Positions 44,667 to 53,527 of a stretch of DNA of 64,000 nucleotides are shown piece after piece (positions within the stretch are counted from its first letter, which is position 1; each line of letters opens with the position of its first letter). Below the pieces are notes generated by a model that searched no databases, was not told the DNA's origin, and saw nothing but the letters and a program-made list of their open reading frames with translations. The stretch spans positions 124,001-188,000 of the forward strand of contig NZ_CP156083.1 in the NCBI RefSeq assembly GCF_039830145.1, in the 5' to 3' direction. The DNA comes from Croceibacterium sp. TMG7-5b_MA50 (GTDB lineage: Bacteria > Pseudomonadota > Alphaproteobacteria > Sphingomonadales > Sphingomonadaceae). The position numbers were made by a program, and so were the translations under genes.

Positions 44667-46754
44667 ATGATGCGATCCCTTGCCCTGCTGCTCGGCGCAG
44701 CGCTGCTGCCGCTTTCCGCCTGCGCGCAGACCACGCCCCCGCTGGCCGATGCCGCGTGGAACGCCACCCGTTTCGCCGACCGGCCCGCCATTGCCATGGG
44801 CGCGGCGTGGTACCCGGAACACTGGCCGGAGGAGCGGTGGGAGACGGATCTGCAATTGATGCGCGCCGCCGGGTTCAACACGGTGCGCGTGGGCGAGTTC
44901 GCGTGGAGTTCGCTGGAGCCGGAGGAAGGCCGCTTCACCTTCGACTGGCTGGACAGCGCCATCGACCTGGCTCACCGGCACGGCATGATGGTGGTGGTCG
45001 GCACGCCCAGCGCCGCCCCGCCCGCCTGGCTGACGGCGAAGTACCCGGACACGCTGCGCGTGGACGAGGACGGCAGCCGCGCCGGCCATGGCGGGCGGCG
45101 GCACTTCTCCTTCGCCAGCCAGCGTTACCGCGACATGGCGGGGCGCATCGCGGGGGAGATGGCGCGCCGCTATGGCAAACACCCCGCGGTGGTCGGCTGG
45201 CAGATCGACAACGAGATCGGCCCGCCATCCTTCGATGCCGAGGCGGTGGCGCGCTGGCACGCGTTCCTTGCACAACGCTACGGCACGATCGACGAGCTCA
45301 ACGATCGCTGGACGACGCAGTATTGGAGCCAGCACTACAACAGCTTCGACCAGATCCCGCTGCATTCGCGCGGGCAGCACAATCCGGGCCTGCTGCTGGA
45401 TTTCAAGCACTGGACCACCGCCACCTGGACCGATTTCGTGCAGGATCAGGCGCGGGTGATCCGCGCCGCCGCCGATCCGCGCCAGTTCGTCACCACCAAC
45501 ACGATGTTCTGGAATGCAGGCTTCGACCATTTCGCCCTGCATGACGGCCTCGATATCGCGGCGTGGGACAAGTATCTGGAGGAAGGGCGGGCCGACTGGC
45601 CGGACACCGCCGCCAATCACGACCTCGTGCGCGGGTACAAGAACCGCAATTTCTGGCTGATGGAAACGCAGGCGGGCCGCGCCGACTGGGGCCGGATCAA
45701 CCGCGCGCTCGATCCCGGGCAGGTGCGGGAAATGGCGTGGCAGGCGGTCGGCCACGGGGCCAATGGCGTGCTCTACTGGCAATGGCGCAACGCTGCCGGG
45801 GGGCAGGAGCAATATTACGGCTCGCTGCTGGGGCAGGACGGCCAACCCGCGCCGATCTACCGCGAGATCGCGCAGGCCTCCGCCGAGCTGACCGGGGCCG
45901 CGCCGCTGCTGGCTGACACCTACCCGGCGGCACAGGTGGCGATGATCTTCTCCTATGACAGCCGCTGGGCGATCGACATCCAGCCGCATCACCGCGACTT
46001 CGCCCCGATCCGCCAGTTCACCGACTACTACCGCCCGTTGCGGGCGCAGGCGCAGGGGGTGGAGGTGGTGTCGCCCGATGCCGACATCGCCCGCTTCCCG
46101 CTGGTGGTCGCGCCCAGCCTCAATGTGCTGACGGGCGAACAGGCGGCGCATCTGGAACGCTATGTCCGGGGCGGCGGGCATCTGGTGCTCGGCCCCCGGT
46201 CGGGCATGAAGGACGATGCCAATGCGCTGTGGCCGCAGCGCCAGCCGGGCCCGCTGGCGGAGCTGCTGGGCGCACGGGTGGCGCAGTTCTACGCGCTGGA
46301 CGAACCGGTTGGCATCACCGGCACCTACGGCACGGACCAGGTGGCCATCTGGGCGGAGGAGCTGGTACCGGAAGCCGCCGATCTGGCGGTGCTGGCGACC
46401 TATACCGATCCCGGCGGCTGGCTGGACGGGAAGCCGGCGGTGGTCAGCCGCCCGCTGGGCGCAGGGCGCATCACCTATGTCGGCGCGTGGCTGGGGCAGG
46501 CGGCGATGGCCCGCATCGCCACCGACCTGCTGCGACAGGAAGGCATCGCCCCGGTGGTGCCGGACGCGCATCCGGACCTGGAGATCGCCGTCCGCCAGGG
46601 CGCGGGCAAGCGCGTGCTGATCGCCATCAACCATGGGGCCGAGGCGCGCCCCCTCGCCCTTCCCCCCGGCGCGCGGGCCGAAGGTGGCGACTGGACGAAC
46701 GGCAGCCTGGCTGCGCATGGTGTGGCATGGTTCCGGCTGGGGGATGGGGAATGA
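44667..46754 (+). CDS. GH42 beta-galactosidase, lipoprotein, copy 2
   Basis: A 695-residue GH42 enzyme whose leader ends in LLPLSAC, a lipobox, so it is membrane-anchored where copy 1 is soluble. The signature WYPEHWPEERWETDLQLMR, acid/base IDNEIGPP (about 179, Asp replacing Gly before Asn) and nucleophile LMETQAG (about 331) are present. It is alignable with the enzyme at 41023 over most of its length; differences at the acid/base loop suggest another linkage or sugar. Three nucleotides separate it from GH29, and it overlaps the esterase gene (ATGA). Confidence 0.92.
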   Translation: MMRSLALLLGAALLPLSACAQTTPPLADAAWNATRFADRPAIAMGAAWYPEHWPEERWETDLQLMRAAGFNTVRVGEFAWSSLEPEEGRFTFDWLDSAIDLAHRHGMMVVVGTPSAAPPAWLTAKYPDTLRVDEDGSRAGHGGRRHFSFASQRYRDMAGRIAGEMARRYGKHPAVVGWQIDNEIGPPSFDAEAVARWHAFLAQRYGTIDELNDRWTTQYWSQHYNSFDQIPLHSRGQHNPGLLLDFKHWTTATWTDFVQDQARVIRAAADPRQFVTTNTMFWNAGFDHFALHDGLDIAAWDKYLEEGRADWPDTAANHDLVRGYKNRNFWLMETQAGRADWGRINRALDPGQVREMAWQAVGHGANGVLYWQWRNAAGGQEQYYGSLLGQDGQPAPIYREIAQASAELTGAAPLLADTYPAAQVAMIFSYDSRWAIDIQPHHRDFAPIRQFTDYYRPLRAQAQGVEVVSPDADIARFPLVVAPSLNVLTGEQAAHLERYVRGGGHLVLGPRSGMKDDANALWPQRQPGPLAELLGARVAQFYALDEPVGITGTYGTDQVAIWAEELVPEAADLAVLATYTDPGGWLDGKPAVVSRPLGAGRITYVGAWLGQAAMARIATDLLRQEGIAPVVPDAHPDLEIAVRQGAGKRVLIAINHGAEARPLALPPGARAEGGDWTNGSLAAHGVAWFRLGDGE

Positions 46755-47977
46755 GGGTACGGATCGCCTGCGCCGCGCTGGCGCTGCTGGCCGCGGCGCC
46801 CGCTCAGGCGCAGGATGGCTGGATCACCGGCTGGCTGTCGCCGCCGATCGCCTACGAACCGCGCATCGCCGATGCGCTGGGCCGCCCGTTCGCTGACGAG
46901 ACCGTGCGGCAGGAGGTGCGCGCGAGCGTCGCCGGCAGCGAGGTGCGCATCCGCTTCACCAACGAATTGGCCGACGAGGCCCTCGCCATCGGGGCGGCAT
47001 CGCTGATGCAGCTCGACGCCGCCGGCGCGCCCGTGCCCGGCAGCGCGGTGGCGCTGCGCTTCGGCGGGGCGGCGGGCGTGACGATCCCCGCCGGCGCGCC
47101 CTTCGTGTCCGATCCCCTGCCCTTCCCGCTCGCCGCCGGGGAACGCTTCGCCGTGTCGGTGTGGTATCCCGACAGCGCGGAGCCGCCCGCCCATGCCCAG
47201 ATGCTGGAGATCGTCGGCGAAGGCGACCACACCGGCAGCACCGCGCCCCGGCAGGGCGACCGGGTCCGCGCGCCCGGCATCGTGTCGGCGGTGGAGATCA
47301 GTGGCGCGGCACCGACGCAGGTGCTGGTGGCGTTCGGCGATTCCATCACCGAGGGCGCGGGCGCGACGCCCGGCCGGGCGATGGACTGGCCCGCGCAAAT
47401 GGCACGCCTGCTGGCGGGCGCCGGGCCCGCGGGGCAATGCTGGGCCGTCGCCAATGCCGGGATCAGCGGCAACCGCCTGCTCCATACCGGGCGCGGGCCG
47501 AACGCGCTGTCCCGCTTCGACCGGGATGTGCTGGGCGTCGCCGGCGCCACCCACGTCGTGATCCTGGAAGGGATCAACGACATCGGCAAGGTGCGCGATC
47601 CGGCGCGGGCCGCGGAACAGGTCACGGCCGCCCAGATCACCGGCGCTTACGCCCAATTGCTGGCGCGGGCGAAGGCGGCGGGGCTGAAGGTGATCTTCGG
47701 CACGCTGCTGCCCTACGAAGGCGCCGCCTATGCCGATGCGGCGGGGGAGCAGCGGCGGCAGGCGGTCAATGGCTGGCTGCGCGCCAATGCGGCATCGTTC
47801 GACGGGCTGATCGAGTTCGAACCGGCGCTGGGCGACCCGGCGAACCCCGCCGCCATGCGCGCCGAGTACCAGACGGGCGACGACCTGCACCCCAACGATG
47901 CCGGCTACACCGTTATGGCGCAGACCGCGCTGCCCGTCGTGCTGGCGCAGGGCTGCGGCGCGACACCACCCGGCTAA
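46751..47977 (+). CDS. Exported SGNH/GDSL esterase
   Basis: A 408-residue exported esterase (signal peptide ending PAQAQ) with an N-terminal beta-sandwich of about 180 residues and a C-terminal SGNH hydrolase. Block I is FGDSITEG, block III is GINDIG and block V is DDLHPND. It probably removes acetyl groups from pectin or its side chains. It ends the 11-gene plus chain, and its stop lies one base from the end of the convergent propeller gene. Confidence 0.9.
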   Translation: MRVRIACAALALLAAAPAQAQDGWITGWLSPPIAYEPRIADALGRPFADETVRQEVRASVAGSEVRIRFTNELADEALAIGAASLMQLDAAGAPVPGSAVALRFGGAAGVTIPAGAPFVSDPLPFPLAAGERFAVSVWYPDSAEPPAHAQMLEIVGEGDHTGSTAPRQGDRVRAPGIVSAVEISGAAPTQVLVAFGDSITEGAGATPGRAMDWPAQMARLLAGAGPAGQCWAVANAGISGNRLLHTGRGPNALSRFDRDVLGVAGATHVVILEGINDIGKVRDPARAAEQVTAAQITGAYAQLLARAKAAGLKVIFGTLLPYEGAAYADAAGEQRRQAVNGWLRANAASFDGLIEFEPALGDPANPAAMRAEYQTGDDLHPNDAGYTVMAQTALPVVLAQGCGATPPG

Positions 47978-47978
47978 A

Positions 47979-49058
47979 TCACCAGGGGGTTGAGCGCGCC
48001 ACGCTGATCCCGCGCACATCGTTGGGCCAGTCGCCCGACACCGCGCAATAGAAATGGTACAGCGCGCCGTCGTGATAGACGATGGCGGGCTTGTGGGCGT
48101 ATTTCTCGTCCACCGTGCCCGGCGGGCCGGCATCGACCAGCACCTCCCCCACCTTCGCGAAGTCCGTCGGGCTGGTGCCGATGGCGAGGAGGTCGCGCGC
48201 CTTGCCATCGCTGCTGAGGCCGAAATAGAACATCGCCCATTCATCGCCATGGCGCAGCACCACGGGGTCGCTGGCGAAGCGGTCGTCATACGACCGGCCG
48301 GCCACGCCATTGCGCAGCAGCGGGCTGGCCGGGTGCCGGGTCCAGGTCACGAGGTCAGGCGAGGTGGCGAGGCCCGTCTGCTCCACCCACCGCCGATCCG
48401 CCGTCTTGGCATTGTAGTAGAGGTGATACGTATCACCGATCTTCGAAAGGTACGGCTTGTACAGCCCGCCCCGCTCCCACTCCGCGCCATCCTCCGCGCG
48501 CAGGATCGGCGGCCCGCGCTCCCAGCTCATCAGGTCGTCGCTGAAGGCGAGGCCGATCACCGCCGGTCCTTCCTCGTAACCCGGGCTGGGATAGGCGTGC
48601 CACGCGCAGACATAACGGCCATCGACCCGGATCAGACGGCCGGGCGATTGCAGGTCGTTGTCGCGCAGGATGGAGGCGGTGGCGATGTTGTAGCGGGTGA
48701 CCGGGTCCGCCGGGTCCCGCGCCAGGATGACGCCCAGCCGCTGCCATTCCACCAGATCATCCGACACCGCGATGCCGGTCTGGTACCCGGTGCCGTCGAA
48801 ACCGACATAGGTCAGGTAGAAGCGGCCATCATGGGTGAAGACGAACGGGCAATCGACCGCCTTCTCGTCGAAATCGCCCGCTCTGCCGGTGCCAGCCAGC
48901 ACCAGCCGGCCGATCTTGTGCGGCGTGCGATACGGCGCCAGCGGATCGTTCGCCGCCGTGACCGCCGCACCCATCGTGGTGCAGCCGGGCAGCAGCAGCG
49001 CCCCCACCATCGCGCCGCCGCCTGCCAGCATCATGCGCCGGTCCAGTCCCTCGCCCAT
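47979..49058 (-). CDS. Five-bladed beta-propeller glycosidase (GH43/GH32-superfamily type), Tat lipoprotein
   Basis: A 359-residue protein with a twin-arginine, lipobox-containing leader (LDRRMMLAGGG...LLLPGC). Repeated propeller blades contain acidic pairs: VDCPFVFTHDGRFYLTYVG, SDDLVEWQRLG, SDDLMSWERG, SKIGDTYHLYYNAKT, SPDLVTWTRH and DGALYHFYCAV. This is the layout of GH43, GH117, GH130 and GH137 enzymes. In rhamnogalacturonan II breakdown GH137 is an L-arabinofuranosidase, which is one option. The family cannot be fixed by eye. Start 49058 lacks a strong ribosome site. Confidence 0.75.
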   Translation of the reverse strand: MGEGLDRRMMLAGGGAMVGALLLPGCTTMGAAVTAANDPLAPYRTPHKIGRLVLAGTGRAGDFDEKAVDCPFVFTHDGRFYLTYVGFDGTGYQTGIAVSDDLVEWQRLGVILARDPADPVTRYNIATASILRDNDLQSPGRLIRVDGRYVCAWHAYPSPGYEEGPAVIGLAFSDDLMSWERGPPILRAEDGAEWERGGLYKPYLSKIGDTYHLYYNAKTADRRWVEQTGLATSPDLVTWTRHPASPLLRNGVAGRSYDDRFASDPVVLRHGDEWAMFYFGLSSDGKARDLLAIGTSPTDFAKVGEVLVDAGPPGTVDEKYAHKPAIVYHDGALYHFYCAVSGDWPNDVRGISVARSTPW

Positions 49059-49096
49059 CTTTCGCTTGCCTTCGTGTCGCTTCGTTATTGGGCGGA

Positions 49097-49137
49097 TTGT
49101 GCCACACGATCCCATAGTATAATAGTACGAATGATGA
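49097..49137. promoter_or_regulatory. Divergent promoter, AT-rich motif copy 4
   Basis: AGTATAATAGTACG lies at 49116-49129, with TATAAT (49118-49123) embedded and TTGTGC 15 bp upstream (49097) for the GH127 operon. The opposite strand reads ACTATTATACTATG towards the propeller gene. The motif aligns with the copies at 21808, 24314, 33466 and 56198. Confidence 0.45.
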
Positions 49138-49173
49138 CGCCGCAGGAGCGGCGCGCCACAAGGGATTCGGGTG

Positions 49174-50988
49174 ATGACGGGACATTTCTCTCGCCGCGGC
49201 TTCATGCATTGCGCCGCCTGTGCCACCGGGGCAGCGGGCGCCGCCGCGCTTTCCCCCGCCGCGCTGGCGCAGGCCCGTGCCGCCGCGCTGCGCGGGCAGG
49301 AAGTGGTGCATGAATTCCCCTACGGCGCGGTGAAGCTGACGGGTGGCCGGATCAAGGAGCAGTTCGACCACATCCACGCGCATTACCTGGCCCTCGACAA
49401 TGATCGCGTGCTGAAGGTCTTCCGGGAGAATGCCGGCATGCCCGCCCCCGGCCCGGACATGGGCGGGTGGTACGACCGCGATGGCTTCGTCCCCGGCCTC
49501 ACCATCGGGCAGTATATCTCCGGCCTTGCGCGCCTCGGCGCGGCGACCGGCGACCAGGCCGCGCATGACAAGGTGGCGGCGCTGGTGCGCGGCTGGGGGG
49601 AGGCGATGATCCGCGCCGACAACCCCTATGCCGGGCCCAAGGCGCAGGAGCAGTGGGCCGCCTATGTCATGGACAAATACGTCGTCGGCCTGGTCGATGC
49701 CTACCGCCTCAGCGGCGTGGAGGAGGCGCGCACCCTGCTGCCCGCCATCATCGAGAAGTGCCGCCCCTACATCTCCCCGGTATCGCGCGACCGGATCGGC
49801 AAGGTCGATCCGCCCTATGACGAGACCTATGTCATTTCGGAGAACCTGTTCCATGTGGCGGAGATCACCGGCGACCGGAAATATCACGACATGGCGGTGC
49901 ATTACCTGCTGAACCGCGAATGGTTCGATCCGCTGGCGGCGGGGCAGGACGTGCTGCCGACTAAGCATGCCTACAGCCACACGATCGCGCTCAGCTCCGG
50001 CGCGCAGGCCTACCTGCACCTTGGCGACGAAAAGTACCGGCAGGCGCTGGTGAATGCCTGGCGCTTCATGGAACCGCAGCGCTTCGCATCGGGCGGCTGG
50101 GGGCCGGAGGAGCAGTTCGTGCCGCTGGGCGAAGGGCGCCTCGCCGCCAGCCTGAACAGCAGCACCGCCCATTTCGAAACGCCGTGCGGCGCCTTCGCCG
50201 ACCTGAAGCTGGCGCGATATCTGATCCGCTTCACCGGGCAGCCGATGTATGGCGACGGGCTGGAACGCACGCTCTACAACACGATGCTCGCCACCCGCCT
50301 GCCGGACAGCAATGGCGGCTATCCCTATTACTCCGATTACAGTTCGGACGGGCAGAAGCGGTACTACCATCAGGAATGGCCGTGCTGTTCGGGCACGCTG
50401 GTGCAGGGCGTGGCGGATTACGTGCTGAACGTTTTCTTCCATGATGACGACAGCTTGCTGGTGAACCTGTTCACCCCGTCGGAAGTCACCTGGGACCGCT
50501 CCGGCGGCGCGGTAACGGTGGTGCAGGAAACCGAATATCCCGCGACCGACACCGTGCGCCTGCGCGTGGCGGAACCGGGCAATGGCCGCTTCGCGCTGAA
50601 GCTGCGCGTCCCCGCCTGGACCGACGGCGCGCGCCTGACCGTGAACGGGCAGGCGGTCGCGGCGACGCCGGGCGAACTCGCCACGATCACCCGGCAGTGG
50701 GCCGCGGGCGACGTGGTGGAGATGGTCGTGCCGCAGCCGCTGCGCGCCCTGCCCATCGCGCCCGAGAACCCGGAGACAGCCGCACTGATGCGCGGCGCGG
50801 TGATGTATGTCGGCCTGAACCCGTGGGAGGGGATCGACCAGCAGGTCGTCGCCCTGCCGCAGGCGCTGGAGCCGATGCCGGGGCATGACGAATCCTACCG
50901 GGCGAAGGTGGACGACCGGAACCTGGTGTTCGTCCCCTATTACGACGTCGATACAGAGACTTCCGCCACCTACTTCAAGATCGCCTGA
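49174..50988 (+). CDS. GH127 beta-L-arabinofuranosidase-family enzyme, Tat-exported
   Basis: A 604-residue (alpha/alpha)6-barrel glycosidase with leader SRRGFMHCAACATGAAGAAAL. The zinc/cysteine site of GH127 is visible: FETPCGAF (about 334) and EWPCCSGT (about 404, nucleophile Cys). GH127 removes beta-L-arabinofuranose, including the residue capping DHA in rhamnogalacturonan II. ATG 49174 is favoured over GTG 49171. It heads a four-gene overlapping operon with a RuBisCO-like protein, a DUF1537 kinase and an esterase. Confidence 0.9.
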   Translation: MTGHFSRRGFMHCAACATGAAGAAALSPAALAQARAAALRGQEVVHEFPYGAVKLTGGRIKEQFDHIHAHYLALDNDRVLKVFRENAGMPAPGPDMGGWYDRDGFVPGLTIGQYISGLARLGAATGDQAAHDKVAALVRGWGEAMIRADNPYAGPKAQEQWAAYVMDKYVVGLVDAYRLSGVEEARTLLPAIIEKCRPYISPVSRDRIGKVDPPYDETYVISENLFHVAEITGDRKYHDMAVHYLLNREWFDPLAAGQDVLPTKHAYSHTIALSSGAQAYLHLGDEKYRQALVNAWRFMEPQRFASGGWGPEEQFVPLGEGRLAASLNSSTAHFETPCGAFADLKLARYLIRFTGQPMYGDGLERTLYNTMLATRLPDSNGGYPYYSDYSSDGQKRYYHQEWPCCSGTLVQGVADYVLNVFFHDDDSLLVNLFTPSEVTWDRSGGAVTVVQETEYPATDTVRLRVAEPGNGRFALKLRVPAWTDGARLTVNGQAVAATPGELATITRQWAAGDVVEMVVPQPLRALPIAPENPETAALMRGAVMYVGLNPWEGIDQQVVALPQALEPMPGHDESYRAKVDDRNLVFVPYYDVDTETSATYFKIA

Positions 50989-52259
50989 TGGCCGGGCCAC
51001 GCATCTACGCCACTTACCTGATCGAGACCGCCTTCCCGCTGGAGCAGGCGGCCGCGACCATGGCCGGCGAACAATCCACCGGCACCTTCGTCCGCGTGCC
51101 GGGGGAGACGGACGAATTGCGGGAGGCGCATGCCGCCCGCGTGGAACAGGTGACGGAAATGGGCGAGGTCGCCGCGCCGTCGCTCCCCGGCTCCGGCCTG
51201 CCGAAGGATGGCGGCGATGGCCGGCGCCGGCAGGCGCGCGTGGTGCTGTCCTGGCCGCTCAACAATATGGGCCCGTCGCTGCCCAACCTGCTGGCGACAG
51301 TCGCGGGCAATTTGTCGGAACTGCGCGCCTTTTCCGGGCTGAAGCTGACCGACCTGACCCTGCCGCCCGACTTCCTGGACAAGTACCAGGGGCCGCAATT
51401 CGCGGTGGCCGGCACGCGCGCGCTGACCGGCGTGTACGACCGCCCGATCATCGGCACCATCATCAAGCCCAGCGTCGGCCTCTCACCAGAGGCCACCGCC
51501 GACCAGGTGCGCGTGCTGGTGGAGGCGGGCGTCGACTTCATCAAGGATGACGAGCTGCAGGCGGACGGGCCGCATTGTCCGTTCGATGCCCGGATCAGCG
51601 CCGTCATGCGCGTCATCAACGACCATGCGGAGCGCACCGGCAAGAAGGTGATGTTCGCCGCCAATCTGACGGGCGAGATCGACGAGATGCTGGCCCGCCA
51701 CGATCATGTCGTGGCCGAAGGCGGCACCTGCATCATGGCCAGCCTCAATTCCATCGGCCTGCCCGCGATGAAGGTGCTGCGCGCCCATGCCCGCCTGCCG
51801 ATCCACGGCCACCGCAATGGCTGGGGCATGATGGGCCGCTCGCCGGTGCTGGGGATGAGCTTCATCGCCTGGCAGAAGCTGTGGCGGCTGGCGGGCATCG
51901 ACCATGTCCATGTGAACGGCATCGCCAACAAGTTCTGCGAACCGGACGACAGCGTGATCGCGTCGGCGCGCGAGTGCCTGACGCCGATGTTCGCCTCCCC
52001 GCACAAGGGATGCGAGATCATGCCGGTCTTCTCCTCTGGGCAATCCGCGCGGCAGGCGGCGCCGACCTTTGCCGCGCTGGGCAGCGACGACCTGATCTTC
52101 GCCGCGGGCGGCGGGATCATGGCGCATCCCGGCGGCCCGGCGGCAGGCGTGCGCGCGCTGCGCCAGGCCTGGGCCGCGGCCATCGCCGGCGTGCCGGTGG
52201 AGGACGCCGCGCGCGACGCGCCCGAGCTGGAGGCGGCGCTGCGGGCCTTTGCCGGGTGA
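50988..52259 (+). CDS. RuBisCO-like protein (candidate 3-oxo-isoapionate-4-phosphate enzyme)
   Basis: A 423-residue RuBisCO large-chain family protein. Retained features are TIIKPSVGLSPE (about 157), the carbamylated-Lys metal site DFIKDDE (about 183-189), HGHRNG (about 271), SSGQSA (about 348) and GGGIMAHPGG. It is not a true RuBisCO: loop 6 reads GIANKF rather than the GK-containing loop. RuBisCO-like proteins paired with a DUF1537 kinase act in apionate catabolism (OiaX decarboxylase or OiaT transcarboxylase/hydrolase). The GTGA-overlapped kinase gene downstream supports that role. Which of the two reactions is undecided. Confidence 0.87.
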   Translation: MAGPRIYATYLIETAFPLEQAAATMAGEQSTGTFVRVPGETDELREAHAARVEQVTEMGEVAAPSLPGSGLPKDGGDGRRRQARVVLSWPLNNMGPSLPNLLATVAGNLSELRAFSGLKLTDLTLPPDFLDKYQGPQFAVAGTRALTGVYDRPIIGTIIKPSVGLSPEATADQVRVLVEAGVDFIKDDELQADGPHCPFDARISAVMRVINDHAERTGKKVMFAANLTGEIDEMLARHDHVVAEGGTCIMASLNSIGLPAMKVLRAHARLPIHGHRNGWGMMGRSPVLGMSFIAWQKLWRLAGIDHVHVNGIANKFCEPDDSVIASARECLTPMFASPHKGCEIMPVFSSGQSARQAAPTFAALGSDDLIFAAGGGIMAHPGGPAAGVRALRQAWAAAIAGVPVEDAARDAPELEAALRAFAG

Positions 52260-53527
52260 CGCCGCTCTACGCCTATTACGGCGATGATTTCACCGGATCG
52301 ACCGACGTGCTGGAACAGCTCGCCGAAGGCGGCGTGCCGGCGGTGCTATTCCTCCGTCCGCCGGACGAGGCCTTGCGCGCCCGCTTCCCCGATGCGCGCG
52401 CCGTCGGCCTCGCAGGGGACAGCCGCAGCCGTTCGCCCGCGTGGATGGACGCGTATCTGCCCGCCGCCTTCAACGCGTTGGGCGATGCGACGCTGGTCCA
52501 TTACAAGACCTGCTCGACCTTCGATTCCGCGCCCGACACCGGCAGCATCGGCCGGGCGCTGGAGATCGGCCTGAAGCAACATGGCGCCCCGGCGGCGATC
52601 GTCGTCGGCGCCCCGCACCTCCGCCGCTACGTCGCCTTCGCCAACCTGTTCGCCGCGCAAGGGGCGGACACCTTCCGCATCGACCGGCACCCGACCATGG
52701 CGCACCATCCGGTGACGCCCATGCGGGAGGCGGACCTGATCCGCCACCTCGCCGCGCAGACCGCCACCCCCATCGGCCACGTCCCGCTCGACCGTATCCG
52801 CGCAGGGCAGATCGACGCCGCCTTCGATGCCGCCGCCGCGCCTGCCGTGCTGTTCGACGGGATGGAGGAGGCGGACCTGCTGGCCACCGGGCGCCTGCTG
52901 CTGGCGCGCGGGCTTCGTTTCGCGGTCGGCAGTTCGGGCGTGACGCGGGCGCTGGTGCTGGCGTGGCGGGCGGCCGGGCTGGTCGCCGATCCGCCGCCAC
53001 CCGCCGCCGCCGCGCCGGTCGATCGCCTGCTGGTGGTCAGCGGCTCCTGCTCCCCCGCGACCGCCGCCCAGATCGCCCGCGCCGCTGCCGACGGCTACGC
53101 CGCGATCCGCGCCGACGTGCCCGCTCTGCTGCGCGGCGAGACGGCGGAGGAGGAGCGCCTCGCCGCCAGTGCCACGCAGGCGCTGGCCGACCGGAGCAGC
53201 TTCGTCGTCCATTCCGCCGAGGGTCCGCTGGGCAATGCCGCACCCGCCGCGGGCGACCGGCTGGGCGCCGCGCTGGGCCGGGTCGCGGCACGGGTGATCC
53301 GTACCGCCACCCTGCCCCGCGTGCTGTTCGCGGGCGGCGACACGTCCAGCCACGGCGTCGCGCAGCTGGGCATCGACGCGCTCACCTGGGCCGCGCCGGT
53401 GGAACGCGGCGCGCCGCTGGTGCGCGCCACTGCCGCCGATCCGGTGGTGGACGGCCTCCAACTGGTGCTGAAGGGCGGCCAGATCGGCGAGGCCGATTTC
53501 TTCGAGCGTGTGCGGCGGGGCGGCTGA
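52256..53527 (+). CDS. DUF1537 acid-sugar kinase (OiaK-like candidate)
   Basis: A 423-residue DUF1537 kinase with GDDFTGSTDVLEQL at the start, KTCSTFDSAPDTGSIG (about 83) and the nucleotide-domain motif FAGGDTSSHG (about 359) then LKGGQIGE. It is full length for the family and differs strongly from the shorter kinase at 7001. The GTG start overlaps the RuBisCO-like gene (GTGA). In the known apionate pathways OiaK phosphorylates 3-oxo-isoapionate for the RuBisCO-like enzyme, and this order matches. Confidence 0.87.
   Translation: MTPLYAYYGDDFTGSTDVLEQLAEGGVPAVLFLRPPDEALRARFPDARAVGLAGDSRSRSPAWMDAYLPAAFNALGDATLVHYKTCSTFDSAPDTGSIGRALEIGLKQHGAPAAIVVGAPHLRRYVAFANLFAAQGADTFRIDRHPTMAHHPVTPMREADLIRHLAAQTATPIGHVPLDRIRAGQIDAAFDAAAAPAVLFDGMEEADLLATGRLLLARGLRFAVGSSGVTRALVLAWRAAGLVADPPPPAAAAPVDRLLVVSGSCSPATAAQIARAAADGYAAIRADVPALLRGETAEEERLAASATQALADRSSFVVHSAEGPLGNAAPAAGDRLGAALGRVAARVIRTATLPRVLFAGGDTSSHGVAQLGIDALTWAAPVERGAPLVRATAADPVVDGLQLVLKGGQIGEADFFERVRRGG

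Noticed and set aside
42945-46718. Minus-strand open frame of 1257 codons opposite the GH42/GH29 genes
   Set aside because: It spans three recognised genes on the other strand and has no domain or signal; it is a composition artefact.
50988-52259. Carbon-fixing RuBisCO
   Set aside because: Loop 6 and surrounding residues differ and the gene is paired with a DUF1537 kinase; only the family fold and metal site are shared.
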